From NCBI GenBank assembly GCA_943787225.1, contig CALSLP010000006.1, positions 62,001 to 126,000 on the forward strand: DNA of 64,000 nucleotides. The letters are read 5' to 3'. Below, piece after piece: positions 16,648-25,109 of this stretch. The position numbers were made by a program, and so were the translations under genes. Origin of the DNA: an uncultured Alphaproteobacteria bacterium (GTDB taxonomy: Bacteria > Pseudomonadota > Alphaproteobacteria > MPNO01 > UBA2964). Position 1 is the stretch's first letter; each line of letters begins with the position of its first letter. The notes beneath the pieces are model-generated. The model was not told the DNA's origin. It saw only the letters and a program-made list of their open reading frames with translations, and searched no databases.

Positions 16648-17700
16648 TTATTCCGCAAACGCTGGTGCAATTTCTTCGGTGAAGCGATGCATTTGTTCCT
16701 TCACCATCTCATGCGGTTTGCGACCGACATTGAAATACAGGATGACTTCATCGATACCGGCAGCCTGAATATTTTTCAGACTATCGATGATCTTCGCTGG
16801 AGAACCGATCAGAATTGATCGGTCGGACAAATCTTCCTTCTTCGTATTCCGCAAAACTTCATTGATCTTCATAAAGTAATGCATGGTCGGCGGCATCTTG
16901 CTCGGGTCATCCGGGAAGGCACGCAGCACACAATTCTGGAAATAATCAATCTGATACTGCCGCCCGCGATCCTCTTCTTCCGGCGTATCCGCGATGTAGA
17001 TAAAATAGCTACAAATTGCTTTTCCCGGCGTGTTGCCTTCGGCGATCGTTGCGTCTCGATACGCTTCGACAGCTTCCTTCAAACCACCAAACACCATTGC
17101 GGCCGCAAAGGGGGCATAGGCGATGTTGAAGCCTTTCCGCGCCGCCAGATCAACGGATGTTTTCGAGAACGAACCAACGTAGATCGGGATTGGATCCTGC
17201 ACCGGTTTCGGTGTGATCTCCATATTATCGATATGATAATGCTCGCCGTGATGCGACCAGACACCGGGATCAGTCCACGCCTTATTGAGAACATCCAGCC
17301 CTTCCTCAAACACCTCAGCCGAGGTCATGAAGTCAGCACCAAAGGGGACATACTCCTCACGGTCGTAACCACGACCGCAGGCATAATCAACACGACCACC
17401 CGACAGGAGATCGAGCGTCGCCCACATCTCAGCAACATGAATTGGATGATGGATCGGCAACACATTCACCGCCGGTGCCAGACGGATATTCTTGGTCTCA
17501 GGAATAATACTCGCCAGCAATATATCAGGCCGAGAATTTACACCGAGACGATCAAAATGATGCTCGCCTATCCAGGCTGAATTATAGCCCAGCCTGTCAG
17601 CAAGAATTGCCTGTTCGCGAATTTCGAGAACGAATTGAGACGCCGTTCTCGGATTGTCCGGATAGTGATTATCCGAAAGCGTGAAATAGCCGAACTTCAA
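16648..17700 (-). CDS. LLM-class flavin-dependent oxidoreductase (luciferase-like)
   Basis: The protein belongs to the bacterial luciferase-like monooxygenase family, which uses reduced FMN or F420 from a partner reductase. Family features include the N-terminal GYFTLSDNHYPD strand, the AWIGEHHF motif, the LAPAVNVLPIHHPIHVAEMW segment and the YACGRGYDREEY loop. The start is an unusual TTG with a near-perfect AGGAGG five bases upstream; it gives 350 residues beginning MKFGYF. It lies downstream of a terminator that closes the cupin gene, so it likely has its own promoter. The substrate is unknown. Confidence 0.88.
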   Translation of the reverse strand: MKFGYFTLSDNHYPDNPRTASQFVLEIREQAILADRLGYNSAWIGEHHFDRLGVNSRPDILLASIIPETKNIRLAPAVNVLPIHHPIHVAEMWATLDLLSGGRVDYACGRGYDREEYVPFGADFMTSAEVFEEGLDVLNKAWTDPGVWSHHGEHYHIDNMEITPKPVQDPIPIYVGSFSKTSVDLAARKGFNIAYAPFAAAMVFGGLKEAVEAYRDATIAEGNTPGKAICSYFIYIADTPEEEDRGRQYQIDYFQNCVLRAFPDDPSKMPPTMHYFMKINEVLRNTKKEDLSDRSILIGSPAKIIDSLKNIQAAGIDEVILYFNVGRKPHEMVKEQMHRFTEEIAPAFAE

Positions 17701-17753
17701 TGATACCTCCTACAACTTGAACTCATCTGTTCTAGTTATGCCACGCTCAAATG

Positions 17754-17777
17754 AAAAGGGCGGCCCTTGAGCCGCCC
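17754..17777 (-). terminator. Rho-independent terminator of the PhyH-cupin operon
   Basis: On the minus strand GGGCGGC and GCCGCCC form a perfect 7-bp stem with a 6-base loop, immediately followed by four U. It lies 23 bases after the cupin stop and before the LLM oxidoreductase gene. Confidence 0.8.
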
Positions 17778-17799
17778 CTCTAATCCATTTACGAACAAG

Positions 17800-18402
17800 T
17801 TAAGCCAGAGCGTAAGGAACCTGTTCCGGTCCTTTGATAACAACCCGCTCACCATCTTCAAGGTAGCGATATTGCTTAAAGGTACCGGATCGTTTGGACC
17901 GTACGATCACCGCGATGGATTTTTCATCACCGGCAAATTCGGAATGGATGAGCCAAGGCTTCACGACATCGACGTCGCCTTGCTCGCAATATTCCGCATG
18001 GCTTTCACTGGTTTCGAAGGTGCCGTCGGAATTCTCCTCGGCATCAAAATGAACAATGCGTTCCCTGCCAGAAAGAACGCCATAAATTGTCCAGGCCGAT
18101 CCATGGTCATGGATCATCGCAAAACCACCCGGCTTCTTGATCAGCGCATTAATAACAAATCCATAATCTGGATCTTCATAAAACAGTAAATTCTGAACCC
18201 TGTTGGTTTCGGGATTAAAACCCGTGATCGGCCAGTCCTTGGCATGGGCTTTGACGTCAGGGTCGGCGATCACTTCTTTCAAATGTTCACGGCACATTTC
18301 CCAGCGGTCTGGCTCCGGCACACCGTCCTCAAATATCTTGCGCATCGCCACAATAAATTTTTCAACGGCCGGCAGCATTGGTCTAGTCATGCCATCTGGC
18401 AT
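17800..18402 (-). CDS. Cupin-fold protein, cysteine-dioxygenase-like
   Basis: A 200-residue cupin. The metal-binding motif is visible as HDHGSAWTIYGVLSG, and a later His sits in KPWLIHSEF. The LLFYEDPDYGFVINAL stretch recurs almost unchanged in a second cupin at about 40.6-41.1 kb. I start it at the ATG giving MPDGMTRPM, which has a GGAGGG site six bases upstream; that ATG lies one base after the stop of the upstream PhyH gene, so the two are translationally coupled. The family includes thiol dioxygenases, but the substrate here is unknown. A strong terminator follows. Confidence 0.75.
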   Translation of the reverse strand: MPDGMTRPMLPAVEKFIVAMRKIFEDGVPEPDRWEMCREHLKEVIADPDVKAHAKDWPITGFNPETNRVQNLLFYEDPDYGFVINALIKKPGGFAMIHDHGSAWTIYGVLSGRERIVHFDAEENSDGTFETSESHAEYCEQGDVDVVKPWLIHSEFAGDEKSIAVIVRSKRSGTFKQYRYLEDGERVVIKGPEQVPYALA

Positions 18403-18403
18403 A

Positions 18404-19225
18404 TCACGCCCTCCCTTTATTCCGAGACATAAATTGGCGGCGGATTTCAACCATATGCTCAGCCATCACAGGATCATAATCCACTTCGGTCATCGGCTCA
18501 GGATCCCAGTGATTATACTCATCAACCCCACGGACCAGGGCAGCAGACTTTTTGCCATCTACCGGATCATACATGGTTTCGCGAACATGCGTCGGGCAGT
18601 AATGAATGGAATAACCGATGCGCCGATAATCCGCATTATTCGGCAGCGAAGAATGCACAGTGCATTCGTGATGGATTGAGAATTGTCCCGGTTCCAGCGG
18701 CATAAATACAGCCGCGTCTTCATCAACATTCTTGGTGTTCTGGCCACGTTTGAGAACATTGTGTTCCTGCGGCGCATTCTCAAACTCGGTCTTGACCTTG
18801 TGGCTCCCGGGAACTGCGCGGATGCAGCCCGACTCCAGGTTGCTCGGCGAAAACGCGATCCAGGCGGTCACGGTCTCCTGCGGTTCAATCCCGTAGTAAT
18901 AGGTATCGGCATGCCACGATACAAAAGTTGGTGATTGCGGCTCCTTCACAAAAAAGGATGAGCCCCAGCACAAAATATTTGGACCAATCAAATCCTCTAC
19001 AGCGTCCAGGACCTTCTCGTTTCGGATCACACGGCTAAAAAGCCCAAACGGTAAATGCGATTTCAGCGTCAGGCTTTCCTGTGCCGAATTACCCGTCCGC
19101 TTTTCATAATCTTCGAGACATTCAAGGCACTCCTGCGCCTCGGCCGCCGATAGCCCGTCCATTGGGAAGATAAAGCCGTTGTCTTTAAAGCTCTGAACCT
19201 GTTCTTCTGTAAGATGTTTTGTCAT
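18404..19225 (-). CDS. Phytanoyl-CoA dioxygenase (PhyH) family protein
   Basis: This is a non-haem Fe(II)/2-oxoglutarate-dependent dioxygenase of the PhyH family, which hydroxylates small or CoA-linked substrates. The iron ligands are visible as H105 and D107 (SWHADTYYYG) and H191 (VHSSLPNNADYRR), and R201 or R202 is placed to hold 2-oxoglutarate. The 273-residue length is usual. It heads a two-gene operon with the cupin protein directly downstream. The substrate is not recognisable. Confidence 0.88.
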   Translation of the reverse strand: MTKHLTEEQVQSFKDNGFIFPMDGLSAAEAQECLECLEDYEKRTGNSAQESLTLKSHLPFGLFSRVIRNEKVLDAVEDLIGPNILCWGSSFFVKEPQSPTFVSWHADTYYYGIEPQETVTAWIAFSPSNLESGCIRAVPGSHKVKTEFENAPQEHNVLKRGQNTKNVDEDAAVFMPLEPGQFSIHHECTVHSSLPNNADYRRIGYSIHYCPTHVRETMYDPVDGKKSAALVRGVDEYNHWDPEPMTEVDYDPVMAEHMVEIRRQFMSRNKGRA

Positions 19226-19365
19226 TTATGTGCCCGTTCTGTGGAGCTGCAGTAGCGTGGATTTTGCACCGATCAACAGCCGAAAGACAAGATCACCATT
19301 GTCAATTTATTCAGTGCCTCATACCTTCGAGGTAAATTGCATTTACAGGGTAACCAAAGAGCGAC

Positions 19366-20208
19366 ATGGCAGAAAATCAACTGGATGGAAAAATCATAAT
19401 TGTAACCGGCGCTGCCGGTGGCCTGGGAAGAGCCATGGTGGAAGCTCTGGTTGCCCATGGCGCTAAGGTTGCCGCAGTCGATGTTGCAATGGACAGGCTG
19501 GAAGCCCTTACCGCTCTTAAAGGTCCGGGTGAGGTGTTACCGCTCGCCGCTGACCTGCGGGACATCAAGGCCTGCGCAGCGATCGCATCACGCGCCATCG
19601 AAGCGCTCGGTGGCCTTCATGGATTGGTGAACAACGCGGGCATCGGCCTGTCGAGCATTCGCGAAGATTACTATGTGAACAATATTAAATTCTGGGATGT
19701 TCCAGATGACCGCTGGCAAGCAATTTTTGACGTCAATGTTCGCGCGCCCTTTCTGATTTCCAAAGGCGCTATGCCGCATCTCCTCGGACAAGGTTGGGGA
19801 CGCATCGTCAACGTCACAACGAGTATGGATACGATGATCCGTCGTGGCTGGACACCGTATGGTCCTTCAAAGGGAGCGCTCGAAGCTCAATCGGCCTGCT
19901 GGTCAAAAGACTGCGAAGGCAGCGGCGTGACGGTTAACGTCCTCGTCCCAGGAGGGCCAGCGAACACGGCGATGGTCCCGTCCGCCTCTTCACCTGATCG
20001 CGAGTCGATGGTTCAGCCTGAAGTCATGCAGGCACCAATCTGCTGGCTCATGTCTGATGATTCAGACGGCTTCAATGGCAATCGCCTGACGGGGACTGGC
20101 TGGGACGCAAAACTTCCCGCGCACGCCGCCGCCGAAAAAGCGGCAGCACCTGCGGCATGGCCCGGGGCGGGTCAACAAAGTGTCTGGCCTGACCTACAAC
20201 CGACCTGA
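19366..20208 (+). CDS. Short-chain dehydrogenase/reductase (SDR)
   Basis: A classical NAD(P)-dependent SDR of 280 residues. The Rossmann motif TGAAGGLG is near the N-terminus, followed by NNAG and the catalytic YGPSK (YxxxK); a Ser-containing VNVTTSM strand precedes the Tyr. The Ala-rich C-terminal tail is longer than usual. It is transcribed alone, converging on the ring-hydroxylating dioxygenase genes. The substrate is unknown. Confidence 0.85.
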   Translation: MAENQLDGKIIIVTGAAGGLGRAMVEALVAHGAKVAAVDVAMDRLEALTALKGPGEVLPLAADLRDIKACAAIASRAIEALGGLHGLVNNAGIGLSSIREDYYVNNIKFWDVPDDRWQAIFDVNVRAPFLISKGAMPHLLGQGWGRIVNVTTSMDTMIRRGWTPYGPSKGALEAQSACWSKDCEGSGVTVNVLVPGGPANTAMVPSASSPDRESMVQPEVMQAPICWLMSDDSDGFNGNRLTGTGWDAKLPAHAAAEKAAAPAAWPGAGQQSVWPDLQPT

Positions 20209-20224
20209 CGTTAACCCGGACAGG

Positions 20225-20723
20225 TTACAGCGGATAAACGATCGAATCCGGTATCCGATGAGTGTCATAGATAACGCGCTTTTCCTTGAATTTGAGCACG
20301 CCATCCTGCTCAACAATCAGGTCGTTATAAATGGCTGTCATCAGGAGCATCGTGTCGCCATCCGGGGACGTCTGATAGATCGCAACATTGCAGCGCGATC
20401 GGTATCCTTCACCGGTATCGTCCACCATAGCAGGCCCCAACAGGTGACGGATGATACGCGGCGCAAACACCGCGGCATGTTGGGTTGCGGTCGCGCGGTC
20501 AATCAGCATACCCACTGATTCAAAGCGCATGACGCCGAGTTCCATCCCGCGGTCGAAATTATCGCGCGAGACAACCGTATAGAGACACTTATCGGTGAAA
20601 AAATGCGGCCAGTTATCCAGCGGCCCTTCATCTATGGCGGAAATATAGCTTAGCTGTAGCCGTTCAATCCGCCGCAAGGTCAACGTCGTCTGTAACGGGC
20701 TGGCTCATCTCTGACTGATCCAT
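20225..20723 (-). CDS. Aromatic-ring-hydroxylating dioxygenase small (beta) subunit, frameshifted
   Basis: The beta subunit has a SnoaL/NTF2-like fold and supports the catalytic alpha subunit of Rieske oxygenases. The main part, from IERLQLSYISAIDEG to the C-terminus, is typical. An ATG (MDQSEMSQPVTDD) overlaps the alpha-subunit stop by one base and has a GGGAG site, but its frame ends after 19 codons. Removing one base in the GCGGCGG stretch near 20668-20676 joins it to the main part and gives 165 residues. The alternative is a weak TTG start at 20683 with no shift. I favour the shift because of the coupled ATG. Confidence 0.75.
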
Positions 20724-22003
20724 CAGGCTCCCGCCTTTCCGTGGCCCATAATGTCGCGGTACCGCATGTAAAAACCGCGGATGAGCGATTCAGTAACAAG
20801 ATGGTCATTGGATTCACAATCCGTACCACCAATTTCAAGGACCGCGGCCTCGCCCGCTGGCGAACCGCTGAGCCCCACCTGGCTGAACTCAAGCGCCTCG
20901 GCATCATCCAGCGTGACATAGCCGGCAGAGCCCATCAGGTTAGCCTGCCGCAGGCGTAAATCCTTCATCTCATCATCGTCATCTTCAAATCCAAAGAATG
21001 TCCAGACCAGCTCGTGGCTCCCCGGTCCCTTGGGTATGACCTGGCGGGTCGCCAACGTATTGCACTGCGCCTGAATGATGATTGATGGAAACAATGTCTG
21101 GATCGACAGAGTCACATTGTCAGGAAACTCCAAACGAGGTTGAATCAATTCATGATCGGTGAGTGAGAAATCAGGCGCGGCAATTCGGACACCTCCCGTA
21201 TCCTCTTTGCCCTCTTCAGTTCCCTTGGCGGTCATAAGAACCGAATGGCCCTTGCTGTCATCAACCAGACATTTGGACTCTTGGTCGAGCCGAAAAAGAC
21301 CGAATGAGATCAAAAACAGATGCAGGATACCGGCGTGATAAGGATCCTTCAGATTTTCCATCTGGAGCTTCCAGTTACAATCGATCACCTGCCGCTCGTA
21401 TCCCACGACCCGCAAACCACGGCCATTAAAAATGCGCGTGAAATACTTCACCATGTCGGGACCCAGATATTCTTTCAGCTCCGGCACGTCATGATCAAAA
21501 CTGGCAAAGACGACGCCGTTCAGACTCTCAACCCGCAAAGTAACCAGACCATGGGCCTTCATATCGAAATCCGGATTGAGGCCACCCTTACCGTTGATGC
21601 CCCGCTTGAAGGGCATGCCCGTAAGCTCACCATCCAGCGTGTAGGTCCATTGATGATACGGACACATAATGGCGCTTCCAGCATTCCCTGAGAGTGCCTG
21701 GCAAAGCTGAGCCCCGCGATGGGCACAACGATTCTCGACAACAGACAAGCCACCGTCATCCTTGCGGATCATCAAAACTTCGCGTTCACCGATAAAATTA
21801 CGCCGGTAATCGCCGGGTTCTGGAATCTCGCATTCAAGACCTACATAGTTCCAGGACGAACCATAGAAGATTCGTTTCAGTTCCTGTGCATAGATGTCGG
21901 CGTCCTGATAAACCTGAAACGGAACGCGCGTCGTCCCGGCCTCCGACCAAATATCGGTTTCTGATTTGTCGGGGGTTTGCGTGCCGTCCATGTCCTGATC
22001 CAA
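20723..22003 (-). CDS. Aromatic-ring-hydroxylating dioxygenase large (alpha) subunit
   Basis: This is the catalytic subunit of a two-component Rieske non-haem iron oxygenase, which adds O2 to an aromatic or similar ring. The Rieske [2Fe-2S] ligands are C93, H95, C114 and H117 (CAHRGAQL and CPYHQWTY). The mononuclear iron site is seen in MENLKDPYHAGILH with Asp and two His. The open frame begins at a TTG; an ATG four codons in (position 21991) is an equally possible start. Its stop overlaps the beta-subunit start. No ferredoxin or reductase gene lies beside it, so electrons must come from proteins encoded elsewhere. Confidence 0.9.
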   Translation of the reverse strand: MDQDMDGTQTPDKSETDIWSEAGTTRVPFQVYQDADIYAQELKRIFYGSSWNYVGLECEIPEPGDYRRNFIGEREVLMIRKDDGGLSVVENRCAHRGAQLCQALSGNAGSAIMCPYHQWTYTLDGELTGMPFKRGINGKGGLNPDFDMKAHGLVTLRVESLNGVVFASFDHDVPELKEYLGPDMVKYFTRIFNGRGLRVVGYERQVIDCNWKLQMENLKDPYHAGILHLFLISFGLFRLDQESKCLVDDSKGHSVLMTAKGTEEGKEDTGGVRIAAPDFSLTDHELIQPRLEFPDNVTLSIQTLFPSIIIQAQCNTLATRQVIPKGPGSHELVWTFFGFEDDDDEMKDLRLRQANLMGSAGYVTLDDAEALEFSQVGLSGSPAGEAAVLEIGGTDCESNDHLVTESLIRGFYMRYRDIMGHGKAGA

Positions 22004-22100
22004 TCTGAATAGAATGGCGTGAAGTTATCGGAGCGATGAGGTAGCTTCAAGCAACGAACGACGGTGAGACAACCTTTCGTCCTCAAACAGGAAGACCATC

Positions 22101-22448
22101 ATGACCATAGATCGCATTCAACCCGGCGCCTGGAACAGCAAGGCCGTCATCCATGGCGACACAATCTATATGTCCGGCATTGTCGCCGACGACAAAACTG
22201 TCGGCATGAAGAATCAAACGGAACAGGTGCTTGCGAAGATTGATGCCGTTCTTGCGGAAGCCGGTTCAGACAAGACAAAGATCGTCAGCTCGGTGGTCTA
22301 TATGTCTGACATGGACCTTAAGGACGAAATGAACGAAGCATGGATGGCGTGGATGGACCCCGCCTGCCCACCAGCACGAGCCGGCGTTGGCGTAACACTC
22401 ACGCCGGGCACGCTGGTCGAAATTATGTGCATCGCAGTTAGGGCCTAA
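22101..22448 (+). CDS. RidA family reactive-intermediate deaminase
   Basis: RidA proteins hydrolyse reactive enamine/imine intermediates; some relatives act in specific catabolic steps. The 115-residue protein shows YMSGIVADD, the QVLAKIDAVLAEAG helix and PPARAGVGV, which has the Arg expected to bind the substrate carboxylate. An AGGAAG site precedes the ATG. It is divergent from the dioxygenase alpha-subunit gene, with about 97 bases between them that may hold both promoters. Confidence 0.88.
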   Translation: MTIDRIQPGAWNSKAVIHGDTIYMSGIVADDKTVGMKNQTEQVLAKIDAVLAEAGSDKTKIVSSVVYMSDMDLKDEMNEAWMAWMDPACPPARAGVGVTLTPGTLVEIMCIAVRA

Positions 22449-22451
22449 CCG

Positions 22452-22958
22452 CTAGACGACGTCGAGTGGCCGCTTCAGAAATTTTAACGTCGGCAGGGCT
22501 GGCATAATTTCGTTCCACTCGCCTTCAAACTCGAGACAGGCGACTGTCGCGGTGGCCATCTTGCCGCCGGCATTGGCAAAACTGTCATAACCGGCAACGG
22601 CGGATACGAAATCCTCTAATCCAGGATTGTGACCCACGATCATTACGCAACGCGCTTCTTCCGGCAGTGTGGCGACCAAATCGAGCATTATTTTTTTGGG
22701 CGCAAGATACAGCGATTGATCGACAGCGACCTGCGTTTCATCAAGTTCAAGAATGCCGGCGACATGAAAGGAGGTTGCGGCTGTTCGTTCGGCGGAAGAC
22801 CCGACAATCAATTCCGGCACAAAACCTTCTTTCAGCAACCAGTTAGCGACCAGTTCGATTTCCGCGTAGCCGCGGATAGCCAAAGCGCGATCAAAATCCT
22901 CGATACCAGAACCGTTTTCTGCTTCGCCATGACGCAAAACCAAAAGCTGCCGAGTCAT
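22452..22958 (-). CDS. SixA-type phosphohistidine phosphatase (histidine phosphatase superfamily)
   Basis: A 168-residue protein of the histidine phosphatase superfamily. The catalytic LRHGEAE motif is at residues 8-14 and the second active-site His is in IVGHNPGLEDF. The short length matches the SixA group, which removes phosphate from phosphohistidine in phosphotransfer proteins. It converges on the RidA gene with three bases between their stops. The true substrate is not evident. Confidence 0.85.
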   Translation of the reverse strand: MTRQLLVLRHGEAENGSGIEDFDRALAIRGYAEIELVANWLLKEGFVPELIVGSSAERTAATSFHVAGILELDETQVAVDQSLYLAPKKIMLDLVATLPEEARCVMIVGHNPGLEDFVSAVAGYDSFANAGGKMATATVACLEFEGEWNEIMPALPTLKFLKRPLDVV

Positions 22959-23096
22959 TTACCCTCCGAAACTACGATGTAGATACTACTATTACCGCAT
23001 CATGGCTTTGCCCGCCAATGCGTCGATTGCTGTTGACGTCAGCACGGCACTCAACGACATTTCAATCAACAAACTATTCATAAACGGGAGACTTCC

Positions 23097-23507
23097 ATGG
23101 GAAAATTACGCCACATCGCACTTTCAGTAGAAGACCCTGAAGCCAGCTGTGAGTTTTTCAAAAAAGCCTTTGATATGGAGGAGGTTGGCCACTCGGGCAC
23201 CGGGACCAAGTACCTCACTGACGGCACCGTCAATATCGCGTTGCTTAATCGCAAAGGGAAACCACTCGGCTATGAAGGTGACGAGCCGTTTTTCGGGATA
23301 GATCATTTCGGCATTTGGGTCGACGACGTTGAGAAAGCCTGCGCACAGGCGGAGGCCGCTGGCGCCGAACACGTCATGGGAAATAAGAGCGGTGATCCCA
23401 ATAGCTTCTACGAAATCAAATACCGCATGCCGACCGGTGAGATGTTTGACATTACCGCCGGTGGCTGGCGTGGGGCTGTCAAAGACGTGAAACCGGCAAA
23501 CGATTAA
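23097..23507 (+). CDS. Glyoxalase/VOC-fold protein
   Basis: A 136-residue single-domain vicinal-oxygen-chelate protein. It opens MGKLRHIALSVEDPEASCEF, with the first predicted metal ligand in RHIALSV, and has a later FFGIDHFGIWVDDVEKA strand repeat. It precedes the deiodinase-like selenoprotein by 16 bases and shares its strand, so the two are likely in one operon with the PhyH gene further on. The substrate is unknown. Confidence 0.85.
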   Translation: MGKLRHIALSVEDPEASCEFFKKAFDMEEVGHSGTGTKYLTDGTVNIALLNRKGKPLGYEGDEPFFGIDHFGIWVDDVEKACAQAEAAGAEHVMGNKSGDPNSFYEIKYRMPTGEMFDITAGGWRGAVKDVKPAND

Positions 23508-23523
23508 TCCAAAGGAATGCTCG

Positions 23524-24183
23524 ATGGAAATAGAACTGCCACAGGAAATGGAAGACCGGATCGCCAGCATCAGCGATGAGGAGATAGCGTTTCGCGGCTG
23601 GACACGTGAGAGCATGCGCGAAGGCTATCGCAAACGCCTCGCCGATGACGTGAACTCTCCCCAGGTTGGGGACGAGGCGCCAGACTTCCAGTTGGAGCGG
23701 CTGGGACCAGCCGGTCAGCGCACCGGGAAACAGATGACGCTGTCTTCGCTGCGGGGCAAACCGGTTGCACTGATTTTTGGGTCCTATACCTGACCACCCT
23801 TTCGCCAAGAGGCCGTGCGTCTCGATAGCATTGCGAAAGAGTTTGGCGACCGCGTTGAGTTCCTTTGCGTTTATATCAAAGAAGCGCATCCCACCGACGG
23901 GTCGCAATCGCCGCCCAATATCGACGATGACGTGCTCTTCACCCAGCCCACGACAGAGGATGAGCGCGCCGAAGTTGCCGCCGCCTGCATGCTGCGTTTC
24001 AACTTCTCTTTTCCGATGGTCCTCGACAATATGACCAATGAAGCTGAAGGAAAATACAAGGCCATGCCGGAACGGCTCTATGTGCTCGACGCCAACGGTA
24101 GGGTAACATGGAAATGCGGCTTGGGGCCGCATCTGTTCGACCCCGACGGATTTGAACAAGCCGTTAAGGCACTCGCTGGATAA
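23524..24183 (+). CDS. Iodothyronine-deiodinase-like selenoprotein (UGA = Sec at residue 90)
   Basis: Reading straight through one in-frame TGA at 23791-23793 gives a single 219-residue protein. The TGA falls in GSYT-U-PPFR, the exact position of selenocysteine in the GSxTUPPF active site of vertebrate deiodinases. Other deiodinase hallmarks follow: CVYIKEAHPTDG with H122, and MPERLYVLDANGRVTWK with PERLY from residue 182. The fold is thioredoxin-like; the N-terminal 45 residues are helical and charged. An AAAGGA site lies before the ATG. Bacterial deiodinase-like selenoproteins have been reported from marine metagenome surveys, but their reaction is not known; peroxide, disulfide or dehalogenation chemistry are all possible. 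It lies between a VOC gene and a PhyH gene on the same strand. Confidence 0.88.
23791..23813 (+). promoter_or_regulatory. UGA codon and candidate bacterial SECIS element
   Basis: Bacterial selenocysteine insertion needs a hairpin just after the UGA. Here GCC-AAGA-GGC can form a short stem, with a loop G 16 bases past the UGA, where a conserved loop G is expected. The lower stem is weak (a bulged C and U/U mismatch), so the structure is tentative. SelA, SelB and SelC genes are not in this window. Confidence 0.4.
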
Positions 24184-24200
24184 GAAGGTTTAAGAACAAG

Positions 24201-25004
24201 ATGATTAGTGAAGAACTCTCCCAGGCTTGGTATGACGATGGATTTGTTATTCTCCGCGATGTCATCCCGCAGGATATGCGAGACCTGTTGGCGGTCGGCA
24301 TCGAAAAGGCCATGGGCAACCCGGGGCCAACCTCCAAGGAATATGCCGAAGAGGGCAAAGGCAGATTCTTCACTGATCATCATATGCGCCGCCGCGTCGA
24401 TGAGTTTCAGCAGTTTCTCGATCAGTCACCTGTACGGGAACTTGGCGCACAGCTTATGCGGACCAAGAAGCTAAATCTGTTTGACGAGCACCTTCTGGTA
24501 AAAGAGCCGGGCACCGATAATCCAACCTACTGGCATCAGGACCTGCCCTATTACGAGCTGGCAGGAACGCAGATCATTTCGCTCTGGATGCCCCTCGATC
24601 CTGTTAGTGCTGATTCTGGCGCTGTCAGTTTTGTCCGCGGCTCACATCGCTGGGGCAAACTTTACCAGCCTATAAAAATCGGTCTCGGGAATTTGGTTGA
24701 AGAAGCAGAAGTCTTTGATGGCCCGGCCCCGGATATTGCGGGAGAGCCGGAGAAATATGACATCGTCACCTTTGACGAAATGCAGCCCGGTGATTGCCTC
24801 GCCTTTCAGGCAGCTGTTCTGCATTACGCAGCGCCGAACACAACCCAAAGCACCCGCCGTCGTGCGCTCTCCGTGCGGTTTGCCGGTGACGATGTGACCT
24901 GGCAACCGCGCCCCTATATTCCATCTGTGCCCGACACCCCTGATCTTGTCGCTGGTGGACCATTGGACAGCGAACAATATCCGGTTGTTTGGACGGCAAC
25001 GTAG
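24201..25004 (+). CDS. Phytanoyl-CoA dioxygenase (PhyH) family protein
   Basis: A second Fe(II)/2-oxoglutarate dioxygenase of the PhyH family, 267 residues. The iron ligands are H112 and D114 (YWHQDLPYY) and H208 (VLHYAAPNTT), with an Arg-rich TRRRALSV segment to bind 2-oxoglutarate. It begins 17 bases after the deiodinase-like gene and is probably in the same operon. It is clearly different in detail from the PhyH gene at 18.4-19.2 kb. The substrate is unknown. Confidence 0.88.
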   Translation: MISEELSQAWYDDGFVILRDVIPQDMRDLLAVGIEKAMGNPGPTSKEYAEEGKGRFFTDHHMRRRVDEFQQFLDQSPVRELGAQLMRTKKLNLFDEHLLVKEPGTDNPTYWHQDLPYYELAGTQIISLWMPLDPVSADSGAVSFVRGSHRWGKLYQPIKIGLGNLVEEAEVFDGPAPDIAGEPEKYDIVTFDEMQPGDCLAFQAAVLHYAAPNTTQSTRRRALSVRFAGDDVTWQPRPYIPSVPDTPDLVAGGPLDSEQYPVVWTAT

Positions 25005-25109
25005 AACCTCACACGTCTTCACAAGACCGTTATCAATACCTGATCGCTATAGCGGCACGTTTCTTGCCTACCCATGTCTGGTTGAGACAATAAACTATGG
25101 GGTGCTGCC

